From positions 1 through 53,577 of the forward strand of contig NZ_BACU01000486.1 of NCBI RefSeq assembly GCF_000333275.1: a DNA stretch of 53,577 bases, given 5' to 3'. Position 1 is the stretch's first letter, and each line of letters begins with the position of its first letter. Below the pieces are notes generated by a model. It was not told where the DNA came from and made no database searches. It saw only the letters and a program-made list of their open reading frames with translations. Position numbers and translations under genes: made by a program. Below are positions 46,197-53,335 of this stretch, in pieces. This DNA comes from Azospirillum sp. B4 (GTDB lineage Bacteria; Pseudomonadota; Alphaproteobacteria; Azospirillales; Azospirillaceae).

Positions 46197-47135
46197 ATGC
46201 CTATTCCCGACTACCAAGCCTTCATGCTTCCCCTGTTGCAGCTCGCCGCCAAGGGGGAGCAACGCGTGGCTGACACCGCCTCGTTCTTGGCCGATATGTT
46301 CGGCGTGACCTTGGAGGAACGGACGCAGGTGCCCGCCAACGGTGGTCAGCCTGTCCTGAACAACCGCATGCACTGGGCCAAGACCTACCTGACCAAGGCG
46401 GGGCTGCTGGACAACCCCCGGCGGGGTTGGTTCGTCGCTACCGATGCGGGCCGCCAGCTCTTGGCGACGGCGCCGGAACGGCTGTCGGTTCGGGACCTGC
46501 TTCAGTATCCCTCATTCCGGGCCTTCTATCGCGGCACTACCCAGGCCGGTGATGACGCCGCCAACGGTGAGAGCAAGGCACCCCTGGCGGTCGCCGACAG
46601 CGTGTCGACACCGGAGGAGCAGGTCGAGGCCGCGCATTTGGCGATCCAGACGGCGCTGAAGGCCGACCTGCTGGCCCGTATCCTTCAGAACTCCCCCACC
46701 TTCTTTGAACGCATCATTGTCGATCTACTGGTGTCCATGGGCTACGGCGGATCGCAGCAGGACGCCGCCGCCCGGCTGACGCCCCGCACTGGTGACGGCG
46801 GCATTGATGGGGTGATTAACGAGGACCCTTTGGGCCTGGACCGTGTGTACGTACAGGCCAAGCGCTACCAGCCCGGCAACGCCGTCCATCGGCCGGAGGT
46901 TCAAGCCTTCGTTGGCAGCCTGGTTGGGGAAGGGGCGAGCAAGGGCGTGTTCGTGACCACCTCCACCTTTTCCACTGGTGCGGCTGATTTCGCCCGCCAT
47001 CTGCCGCAGCGGATCATCCTGATCGATGGCCAGCGGCTGACGGACCTGATGGTCGCGCACAATGTTGGGGTGAAGGTGGCCCGCAGCGTGGAATTCAAGC
47101 GCATTGATGAGGACTTCTTTGCCGATGAGGCGTAA
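46197..47135 (+). CDS. mrr: Mrr-family restriction endonuclease
   Basis: 312 residues, similar in length to E. coli Mrr. An N-terminal winged-helix domain (MPIPDYQAFMLPLLQLAAKG, AKTYLTKAGLLDNPRRGWF) binds DNA. The C-terminal nuclease (FFERIIVDLLVSMGYGG onward) has the Mrr catalytic set: D204 in GDGGIDGV, then Q220-A-K222 in VYVQAKRY. Mrr enzymes cut modified DNA (N6-methyladenine or 5-methylcytosine contexts). It is divergent from a resident adenine methyltransferase, so its specificity must avoid that mark or be controlled. GC-rich, unlike the neighbour. Confidence 0.92.
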   Translation: MPIPDYQAFMLPLLQLAAKGEQRVADTASFLADMFGVTLEERTQVPANGGQPVLNNRMHWAKTYLTKAGLLDNPRRGWFVATDAGRQLLATAPERLSVRDLLQYPSFRAFYRGTTQAGDDAANGESKAPLAVADSVSTPEEQVEAAHLAIQTALKADLLARILQNSPTFFERIIVDLLVSMGYGGSQQDAAARLTPRTGDGGIDGVINEDPLGLDRVYVQAKRYQPGNAVHRPEVQAFVGSLVGEGASKGVFVTTSTFSTGAADFARHLPQRIILIDGQRLTDLMVAHNVGVKVARSVEFKRIDEDFFADEA

Positions 47136-47213
47136 ACGCCATCCGCGCCGGCGATAGTTCCCAATGGACGCCACCACCGTCCCCATATAATCCTCAGACC
47201 CGAGAGGCATCTG

Positions 47214-47957
47214 ATGGACGAGCTACGGTTCAAGATTGACGCCTTCCAGCCGGACACCATCCCCATGGCGCGTCTGGCGGAGTATATGGCGGAACTGGCA
47301 GCGCTCCTTGGCAACAAGGATAGCGTCCATTTCGTGCGCCTGGACGCCGGCAGTGTGGAGATGGTCCATCGGGTTGATCCGGTCGACCGTCCCAAGGTGG
47401 AGGCTCGCTTGGTGGCGCTCCGCGCGGGGGATGGGGCGGCGGATGCGGTTCGGGCCTTTCGCTGCCTGGATGATATGTTGGCCAACGATAATGCGGTGGG
47501 AACGCTAACGGACGCCGGTGCCGTTCTCATCGACTTCCCTGGCCGCACTCGTCCCAAGCCGGTGGACTATGGCGCCTTCAATGAGCAAGGCAGCCTTGAC
47601 GGCGTGTTGGTCAAGATCGGTGGCCTGGCCGATGTCGTGCCGGTTCACCTTCAGGAGGTTGGGGAGGCTGGGCAGGTTCATATCTGCCAGGCCCGCCGGG
47701 ATCTCGTTCGTGAAATGGCGCCCCATATCTTCGGCCTGCCGCTTCGGGTGCAAGGGATCGGGCGCTGGCGCCGGGAACCCAGCGGCGCTTGGAGGATGGT
47801 AAACTTCACCATCGCCGCGTTTGAGGTGCTGGACGATGCCCCCTTGGCCGACGTGGTCAAGCGTCTCCGCAATGTTCCAGGCAGTGGCTGGCGGGCAGTT
47901 GAGCATCCGCTGGCCACCCTGGCCGACCTGCGCGGCAAGGGCGAGGGGCTGCACTGA
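47214..47957 (+). CDS. Uncharacterised protein, partner of a PIN-domain protein
   Basis: 247 residues with no signal peptide and no named domain. The N-terminal part (ELRFKIDAFQPDTIPMARLAEYMAELAALLG) suggests a helical bundle, followed by a strand-rich segment with VHFVRLDAGSVEMVHRVD. The middle has AGAVLIDFPGRTRPKP and a Gly-rich GSLDGVLVKIGG; the end is basic-acidic mixed (GSGWRAVEHPLATLADLRG). It overlaps the PIN gene by one base and so is translationally coupled to it, in the order expected of an antitoxin before a toxin, though it is larger than typical antitoxins. A nucleic-acid or small-molecule sensor is possible. 78 bp after mrr. Confidence 0.8.
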   Translation: MDELRFKIDAFQPDTIPMARLAEYMAELAALLGNKDSVHFVRLDAGSVEMVHRVDPVDRPKVEARLVALRAGDGAADAVRAFRCLDDMLANDNAVGTLTDAGAVLIDFPGRTRPKPVDYGAFNEQGSLDGVLVKIGGLADVVPVHLQEVGEAGQVHICQARRDLVREMAPHIFGLPLRVQGIGRWRREPSGAWRMVNFTIAAFEVLDDAPLADVVKRLRNVPGSGWRAVEHPLATLADLRGKGEGLH

Positions 47958-48478
47958 TGGTGGTCTTCGACGCCAACTTCCTGTTGCTGTTGCTTGACCC
48001 GGATGTTGACGTTCCCACCGATCCCGCGACCCAGAAGCCCTTGGTCCGGGCCAAGGATCGCGTGGAATACCTCATTGCCACCTTGTCCCAGCAGCAGGAG
48101 ATCATCGGCATCCCGACGCCGGTGATTGCTGAGGTGCTGGTTCATGCCGGCACGGCCGGCGGCGGCTACCTTTCCATCCTGACCGACAGCAGCCGGTTTC
48201 GCATCCTGCCCTTTGATCTGCGGGCGGCGGTGGAGACGGCCGCTATGACCGCAACGGCCCTCGGGGCCGGGAACAAGAAGGGCGGCAGTACCGCCCCTTG
48301 GCAGAAGGTCAAGATCGACCGGCAGATTGCGGCCGTGGGCATCGTGGGCCGCGCCAAGACCCTCTATGCGGATGATCAGGATTTGGTCCGCCTGGCCAAG
48401 ACGGCGGGCCTGCGGACGGTGAGCAGTTGGGAGTTACCCCTGCCGCCGGAGGAGCCGCAGGGGGAGTTGTCCGTTTGA
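47957..48478 (+). CDS. PIN-domain protein (probable ribonuclease)
   Basis: 173 residues. The PIN fold has the expected acidic residues: D5 (MVVFDANFLLLLL), E59 (PVIAEVLVHAG), D121 (KIDRQIAAVG) and D139/D140 in LYADDQDLVRLAK. It is longer than VapC toxins (about 130 residues), with an insertion near residues 18-35. PIN proteins cleave RNA with metal ions. The gene overlaps its upstream partner by one base and ends just before the right island boundary. VapB-like antitoxin features are not seen in the partner, so this is not a standard VapBC. Confidence 0.85.
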   Translation: MVVFDANFLLLLLDPDVDVPTDPATQKPLVRAKDRVEYLIATLSQQQEIIGIPTPVIAEVLVHAGTAGGGYLSILTDSSRFRILPFDLRAAVETAAMTATALGAGNKKGGSTAPWQKVKIDRQIAAVGIVGRAKTLYADDQDLVRLAKTAGLRTVSSWELPLPPEEPQGELSV

Positions 48479-48494
48479 GTCGTGAGCAGCGTCA

Positions 48495-48514
48495 GCTTAC
48501 AGATGCGCTTACAC
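48495..48514 (+). repeat. Right arm-type repeat pair
   Basis: GCTTACAG (48495-48502) and GCTTACAC (48507-48514) have the same 12-bp period and orientation as the first pair at the left end (40501, 40513). They lie about 60 bp inside the right att repeat. Confidence 0.7.
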
Positions 48515-48571
48515 GGAATAGATGACGCGGTTTTAATGAAGTAAAATCAATTAGATGTCATCATAAATCGC

Positions 48572-48615
48572 AAGCTTCCCAAGCTTACGACGAGGGTTCG
48601 ATTCCCTTCACCCGC
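48572..48615 (+). repeat. Right attachment-site repeat (tRNA-Gly 3' fragment)
   Basis: An exact copy of bases 40369-40412. It is followed by ACCA rather than TCCA, and by a CCTCC-CCTTTT-GGAGG hairpin that may be the original tRNA terminator. Not a functional tRNA, since the 5' half is missing. Confidence 0.92.
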
Positions 48616-48871
48616 ACCAGTCCGCTCCTCCCCTTTTGGAGGGCCGGCCTTTGCCGCTGCCCCTTGCGCGGCCTTCCATCCTTGAGGGACCGCTGTCCGC
48701 TTTTTCCGCAGCCGAACCATTGCCGTTGCCGATACCGCCCTACATTACAAGTGTGTAACCCGTTCGGGCCGTGGTCGCTTTCCCGTTGAATCGCCGGGCC
48801 AGTGGGACAATATGGAAGTCGCGGCCCATGGGGGTCGCCTGGGTTTAACCTGGGACCATTCGAGGAACGTC
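48616..48871 (+). other. Gap between island and BI-1 gene
   Basis: Begins with the native tRNA tail and hairpin (about 48628-48650). No gene is supported. The BI-1 promoter should lie here, but no clear -35/-10 pair stands out. Confidence 0.4.
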
Positions 48872-49594
48872 ATGGCTATCGGACCCTACAATCGTTATGC
48901 GTCGAGCACCGGCGCTTACGACCGGGCCCTATTTGATGAGGGCCTGCGCCAGCACATGCTGCGCGTCTTCAACTATATGACTGTCGGCCTGATCGTCACC
49001 GGCCTTGTGGCCTTCTTCGGGGCCCAGTCCCCGGCCCTGGTGGCGGCCATCTTCGGCACGCCCCTGAAGTGGGTGGTGATGCTGGCCCCGCTGGCCTTCG
49101 TCTTCGCCCTGTCGGCGGGCGTCAACCGCATGACCTCGGGCACGCTGCGCACCGTCTTCTTCGCCTACTGCGCCGTCATGGGCCTGTCGCTCATGAGCAT
49201 CTTCCTGGTGTTCACCGGCGCCAGCATCGCCCGCGTGTTCTTCATCTCGGCCGCCACCTTCGCCGGCGCCTCGCTGTACGGCTACACCGCCAAGCGCGAC
49301 CTGACGCAGTTCGGCTCCTTCCTGATCATGGGCCTGATCGGCATCATCATCGCCAGCCTGGTCAACATCTTCCTCGCCTCCAGCGCGCTGCAGTTCGCGG
49401 TGTCGGTGCTGGGCGTGCTGATCTTCACGGGCCTGACCGCCTATGACAGCCAGCGCATCAAGGAGATGTACGCCGAGTCCTGGGGCACCGAGGCCAACAC
49501 CAAGCTGGCCGTCATGGGCGCGCTGAGCCTCTACCTCGACTTCATCAACATCTTCATGTCCCTGCTGCAGCTGATGGGCGACCGCCGCAACTAA
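48872..49594 (+). CDS. Bax inhibitor-1/YccA family membrane protein
   Basis: 240 residues with seven predicted helices, for example MTVGLIVTGLVAFFGAQSP, LKWVVMLAPLAFVFALSAG and FLIMGLIGIIIASLVNIFLA. The C-terminal GLTAYDSQRIKEMY and LYLDFINIFMSLLQLMGDRRN are the family's signature. Related proteins act as ion (calcium) leak channels or modulate FtsH. ATG 48872 follows AGGAACGTC; the longer frame from 48812 is rejected. Single gene with its own terminator, directly outside the island. Confidence 0.95.
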   Translation: MAIGPYNRYASSTGAYDRALFDEGLRQHMLRVFNYMTVGLIVTGLVAFFGAQSPALVAAIFGTPLKWVVMLAPLAFVFALSAGVNRMTSGTLRTVFFAYCAVMGLSLMSIFLVFTGASIARVFFISAATFAGASLYGYTAKRDLTQFGSFLIMGLIGIIIASLVNIFLASSALQFAVSVLGVLIFTGLTAYDSQRIKEMYAESWGTEANTKLAVMGALSLYLDFINIFMSLLQLMGDRRN

Positions 49595-49624
49595 GCGGAA
49601 CCCGCCAGCATCACCAAGGTTGAG

Positions 49625-49658
49625 GGGCCGTCCGGGAAACCGGGCGGCCCTTTCCTTT
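49625..49658 (+). terminator. Terminator of the BI-1 gene
   Basis: The stem GGGCCGTCCGG/CCGGGCGGCCC (one G-T pair) with loop GAAA is followed by TTTCCTTT, about 30 bp after the stop codon. Confidence 0.85.
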
Positions 49659-49745
49659 AGGCGCCGTCGACTGCCATGATGACGCCCGAACCCGGTTTGG
49701 TCCCCATCGCCGGCCCCCCATTGCCGGCCCCCGTGGGAGGCGCCC

Positions 49746-50642
49746 ATGATCTTCCTCTACACCGATTTCACCTGGTCCGGTCCCTATGTCGGCCAGATGC
49801 GGGCGGTGCTGGCGGCCCGCGCCCCGGCGGGCACCGCCGTCATCGACCTGATGCACGACGCCCCCGCCTTCGATGCCCTGGCCGCCGGCCGCCTGCTGGC
49901 GGCGGTGTTGCCGTCCACCCTGGCGTCCCTGCTGGCGACCACTGGGCCGGCCAACACCATGCCGGCCACCACTGGGCCGGCCGTCTTCCTGGCGGTGGTC
50001 GACCCCGGCGTGGGCACGGACCGGCGGCCCCTGGCCCTGCGGCTCAGCGGCGGGCGGGGGAGGCCGCAGGGGCGCCCCGTCTGGCTGGTGGGACCGGACA
50101 ATGGCCTGTTCCAGCCGCTAATCGCCGACACCGCCGCCGCCGGCGGCCTGGTCGAGGCGTGGGAGATCACCTGGCGGCCCGACGCCCTGTCCGCCTCCTT
50201 CCACGGTCGTGACCTGTTCGCGCCGGTGGCAGCCCTGGTGGCCGGGGGCGGGGAGCCCGGGGATTGGGGCCGGCCGCTGGCCCCCTCCGATTTGGTGGGC
50301 GCCGCCCTGGACGGCGGTGCCGCCGACAACGGGCGCATTCTCTACATCGACGGCTATGGCAACGGCTGGACCGGCCTGCGGCCCATCACCGACGCCCAAG
50401 GCGCCGCCACGCTGGACGGCACGGTGGCGCCCGACGCCCGTCTGTGGGTGCGGGGGGCGGGCGGTGGCCAGGCGGTGGAACCCGCCCGCACCTTCGGCGC
50501 GGTGCCCCCGGGCACACCCTTCTGGTACGTCAACTCCAGCGGCCTGGTGGAGATCGCGGTGAACCAGGGGCGGGCCGACCAGGCGCTGGGCTTCACCCTG
50601 GGCACGCCGGTGGGCGTGCGGGCGCCTTACATAAAGCTTTGA
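49746..50642 (+). CDS. S-adenosyl-L-methionine hydrolase (adenosine-forming), DUF62 family
   Basis: 298 residues. The motifs of the SAM hydroxide adenosyltransferase family are present: LYTDFTWSGPYVGQMRAVL, VVDPGVGTDRR, VGPDNGLFQPL, FHGRDLFAPVAA and YVNSSGLVEIAVNQGRAD. The enzyme splits SAM to adenosine and methionine. The D..H..R type site favours hydrolase over halogenase activity, an inference. An in-frame duplication at about residues 64-78 repeats ATTGPA around NTMP, longer than relatives at that place. Single gene between convergent and same-strand neighbours. Confidence 0.92.
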   Translation: MIFLYTDFTWSGPYVGQMRAVLAARAPAGTAVIDLMHDAPAFDALAAGRLLAAVLPSTLASLLATTGPANTMPATTGPAVFLAVVDPGVGTDRRPLALRLSGGRGRPQGRPVWLVGPDNGLFQPLIADTAAAGGLVEAWEITWRPDALSASFHGRDLFAPVAALVAGGGEPGDWGRPLAPSDLVGAALDGGAADNGRILYIDGYGNGWTGLRPITDAQGAATLDGTVAPDARLWVRGAGGGQAVEPARTFGAVPPGTPFWYVNSSGLVEIAVNQGRADQALGFTLGTPVGVRAPYIKL

Positions 50643-50648
50643 ACACCC

Positions 50649-51371
50649 TCAATGCGCCGTCGGCACCACCGTCGCCTCGTCCATCAGCGCCAGGAAGGGC
50701 AGGTCGCTGGGCTGGTTGCCATAGCCCCAGCGGCGGCCATAGGGCCCGGTCGCCTCCATCCACAGCGCCAGGCGCCGGGCCTTTTCCGCGCGCACGCAGT
50801 TGCCGGCCACCATCTCGCCGGTCAGCCGGCCCTCCGCATCCACCGCCATCTCCGTTCCCAAGAGGTCGTGCACCGGCAGGTCGGCCAGCAGGGCCGGCAT
50901 GTACAGGGTCAGGGCACCGGTCGCCACCAGGATGCGGTGCCCGCGGTCGGCATGGCGCAGCAGGGTGTCGCGCAAAGGGGTGTGCCAGCGTACCCAGCCG
51001 GCCATTTCCGCCGCCGCTTCCCGCGCCCGCTCCACCGGCACCCCCGCCAGGCAGCGGCGCAGCAGGCGGCGTTTGAACGCCGTCTTGAAATCATCGTCCG
51101 CATCCGCCGGGTCGCCGCCCGCGACCAGCGTTTCGGCGCCTGGGAGCCGGCGGCCCGGCAGGCGGCGCGCGGCGGCGCCGGCCACACTGCCGGCCAGGTG
51201 GCGGCGCAGCGTGTCCCCCCCCGCCACCCGCGCCAGGAAGGGCAGCAGGCTGTCGCCGCGCACCAGGGTGCCATCGAAATCGAACACGGCCAGGCCCGGT
51301 AGATCCCCGGACGGATCCGGGGTACCGCCCGGGAGGTCGGCGGTGGGCGGGGGGACGGCGGTCTGGGGCAT
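50649..51371 (-). CDS. HAD-superfamily IB phosphatase (phosphoserine phosphatase-like)
   Basis: 240 residues. HAD motif I FDFDGTLVRGDS (nucleophile D31 and acid D33), motif II in LVATGALTLYMP, motif III Lys in RAEKARRLALW and motif IV GYGNQPSDLPFL are present, with a helical cap of the IB type (about 50-150). Members hydrolyse phosphomonoesters such as phosphoserine or lipid-linked phosphates; the substrate is unknown. The roughly 26 N-terminal residues are Pro-rich and variable. Convergent with the SAM hydrolase gene, six bases apart. Confidence 0.9.
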   Translation of the reverse strand: MPQTAVPPPTADLPGGTPDPSGDLPGLAVFDFDGTLVRGDSLLPFLARVAGGDTLRRHLAGSVAGAAARRLPGRRLPGAETLVAGGDPADADDDFKTAFKRRLLRRCLAGVPVERAREAAAEMAGWVRWHTPLRDTLLRHADRGHRILVATGALTLYMPALLADLPVHDLLGTEMAVDAEGRLTGEMVAGNCVRAEKARRLALWMEATGPYGRRWGYGNQPSDLPFLALMDEATVVPTAH

Positions 51372-51511
51372 GGGGAGGTGGCTCTGGCGGCAGGCGGAGC
51401 GGACCGGCGGCCCGCGGGTGGACAGCGCCCATAAAACGGGGTGGGCCGCTTCCTCTCAAGTGCTTTTCGCGCTAAGTGTCGGCCTTTCCGCCCGACTTAG
51501 ACGGTCCCGCC

Positions 51512-52501
51512 ATGATCACCACCCCCACCGCGCCGACACCCCCCGCCGCCACGGCCGCCAAGCCCTACAAGATCATCATCGACACCGATCCCGGCCAGGA
51601 CGACGCCGTGGCCATCCTGCTGGCGCTCGCCAGCCCGGAGGATGTGGAGGTGCTGGGCATCACCGCCGTGGCCGGCAACGCGCCGCTGCCCTGGACGGAG
51701 AAGAACGCGCGGCGGGTGTGCGAGTTGGCGGGGCGGCCGGACGTGAAGGTCTACGCCGGCTGCGACCGGCCCATGGTGCGCCTGCTGCACACCGCGCCGG
51801 AGGTGCACGGCGACACCGGGCTGGACGGCCCGGTGCTGCCCGAGCCGACCATGCCCCTGCAGGAGCGACACGCCGTCGACTTCATCATCGACACGGTGAT
51901 GCGGGAGGATCCGGGCAGCGTCACCCTGTGCCCCCTGGGGCCGTTGACCAACGTGGCCCGCGCGCTGGTGAAGGAACCGGCCATCGCCCCCCGCCTGCGC
52001 CAGATCGTGCTGATGGGCGGCGCGCAGATGGAGGGGGGCAACTCCACCCCCTGCGCCGAGTTCAACATCTACGTTGACCCGCACGCCGCCGACATCGTCT
52101 TCAAGTCCGGCGTGCCCATCGTCATGTTCCCCCTGGACGTCACCCACCAGGTGCTGACGGCCCGCCGCCACATGGACCGCATCCAGGCCGTGGGCAACCG
52201 CGTGGCCCAGGCGACGCATGAGATGCTGGACTTCTACCAGCGCTATGATGAGCACAAGTACGGCACCGATGGCGGCCCGTTGCACGATCCCTGCGTCATC
52301 GCCTGGCTGATCCGGCCGGAGATCTTCCAGGGCAAGACGGTGAATGTGGAGATCGAGACGGGCAGCCCGCTGACCACCGGCCAGACGGTCATCGACCGTT
52401 GGAACACCACCGGCCGGCCGCGCAACGCCACCGTCATGCTGCGGGCCGACAGCGACGCCTTCTTCGACCTGCTGGTGGAACGGCTGGCACGCTTCGGCTG
52501 A
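51512..52501 (+). CDS. Nucleoside hydrolase
   Basis: 329 residues. The N-terminal IIIDTDPGQDDAVAILLAL is the calcium-binding DTDPGxDD signature. AEFNIYVDPHAADIVF and the late LHDPCVIAWLIRPEIF carry further active-site residues (Asn and Asp-His type). The enzyme cleaves N-glycosidic bonds of ribonucleosides to free base and ribose; base preference cannot be assigned with certainty. ATG 51512 is preferred over a GTG at 51476, since the first part is non-conserved. It is divergent from the HAD gene. A long perfect inverted repeat lies 20 bp past the stop. Confidence 0.94.
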   Translation: MITTPTAPTPPAATAAKPYKIIIDTDPGQDDAVAILLALASPEDVEVLGITAVAGNAPLPWTEKNARRVCELAGRPDVKVYAGCDRPMVRLLHTAPEVHGDTGLDGPVLPEPTMPLQERHAVDFIIDTVMREDPGSVTLCPLGPLTNVARALVKEPAIAPRLRQIVLMGGAQMEGGNSTPCAEFNIYVDPHAADIVFKSGVPIVMFPLDVTHQVLTARRHMDRIQAVGNRVAQATHEMLDFYQRYDEHKYGTDGGPLHDPCVIAWLIRPEIFQGKTVNVEIETGSPLTTGQTVIDRWNTTGRPRNATVMLRADSDAFFDLLVERLARFG

Positions 52502-52520
52502 ACGGCGGGCGCTGGATAAT

Positions 52521-52549
52521 GACACATCGGCAATTGTTGCCGATGTGTC
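52521..52549. other. 29-bp inverted repeat with 13-bp perfect arms
   Basis: Arm GACACATCGGCAA, spacer TTG, then the exact reverse complement, 20 bp after the nucleoside hydrolase stop. No T-run follows (GGAATCTTCTG), so it is not a standard terminator. An operator or a Rho-independent stop of unusual form is possible. Confidence 0.7.
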
Positions 52550-52743
52550 GGAATCTTCTGCCGGGCAGGGGCAATCCTGTCCCGCAGGCCCGCCGGGCGA
52601 AGACGGCGGATGGCCTTGGGTTTCCACCCCTCCGGCCACGGCCCGTCCCTTGCTTGGGAAAGAGACGTTAACCATGGTCCCCGGCCGCCGGGCCGGGGCC
52701 TATGTCGCGTCATTCCCATTCATGGGGCAAGGGACCGAAGATC

Positions 52744-53331
52744 ATGTCGTTCCTGAACACCAGCAACCACACCCAGTCCACCGCCAACGCCTATGGCGGC
52801 TTCGGTGCCGCGGGCGGCAGCAGCGGCGCCAGCTCGACCAGCGGTGTGGGCGGTGGCAGCGGCAGCCTGTCCAACGCCCAAACCGACAGCGCCTTCGCCG
52901 ACCTGCTGAAGGGGGACGACGATCCCCAAACCATGCTGAAGGAAATGACCACTGGTGGCTTCCAGGGGTACTGGGCCTATCAGATCAAGCAGATGAAGCA
53001 GAAGATCGCCGAAGAGACGATGCAGTCCAAGGGCCTGACCCAGCAGGACCTGGCCGGCATGCCGGCGGACCAGCGGGCTGACCTTGAGCGCGCCATCATG
53101 CGCGAGGTGGAACAGAAGGTCCGCCAGATGACCTCCACCGGCAAGAACGGCAAGAGCGGCCTGGAGGATGCCAGCCAGACGGGTGGCCCGGGTGACGATG
53201 GCGGCATGAACGGCTTCGGCAGCCAGATGGCCGCCGCCAACGGCAACCAGACTGGTGCCCGCAGCGGCGTGCCCATCGCCGGCGGCGACACGCTGCAGGG
53301 CATCCTGTCCGCCCAGGAGATGACCGGTTAG
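52744..53331 (+). CDS. Low-complexity hypothetical protein
   Basis: 195 residues. The N-terminus is Gly/Ser/Ala-rich (GGFGAAGGSSGASSTSGVGG), followed by a helical region with YWAYQIKQMKQKIAEETM and a putative coiled coil (LERAIMREVEQKVRQM), then a Gly-rich tail with GDTLQGILSAQEMTG. No signal peptide is seen. The pattern (disordered ends, short central helix pair, LLKGDDDPQ) recalls flagellar or secretion-associated accessory proteins, but I cannot assign it. ATG 52744 is preferred to 52702 because MSFLNTS begins the conserved-looking part. Confidence 0.65.
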   Translation: MSFLNTSNHTQSTANAYGGFGAAGGSSGASSTSGVGGGSGSLSNAQTDSAFADLLKGDDDPQTMLKEMTTGGFQGYWAYQIKQMKQKIAEETMQSKGLTQQDLAGMPADQRADLERAIMREVEQKVRQMTSTGKNGKSGLEDASQTGGPGDDGGMNGFGSQMAAANGNQTGARSGVPIAGGDTLQGILSAQEMTG

Positions 53332-53335
53332 TCGG

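Larger units (their letters stand above)
40369..48615. mobile_element. tRNA-Gly genomic island carrying hipBA, restriction genes and a PIN module
   Basis: About 8.2 kb bounded by a 44-bp perfect direct repeat of the tRNA-Gly 3' half. Matched arm-type 8-bp repeats occur inside each end. Cargo: an integrase stub, hipB-hipA, a large restriction-modification gene with clearly lower GC, mrr, and a two-gene PIN module. No full integrase is present, so the island looks immobilised or dependent on a helper. Base composition and codon use of the restriction-modification gene differ sharply from the surroundings, indicating transfer. Confidence 0.88.

Noticed and set aside
48572-48618. Second tRNA gene
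   Set aside because: Only the 3' half is present; it is the island attachment repeat.
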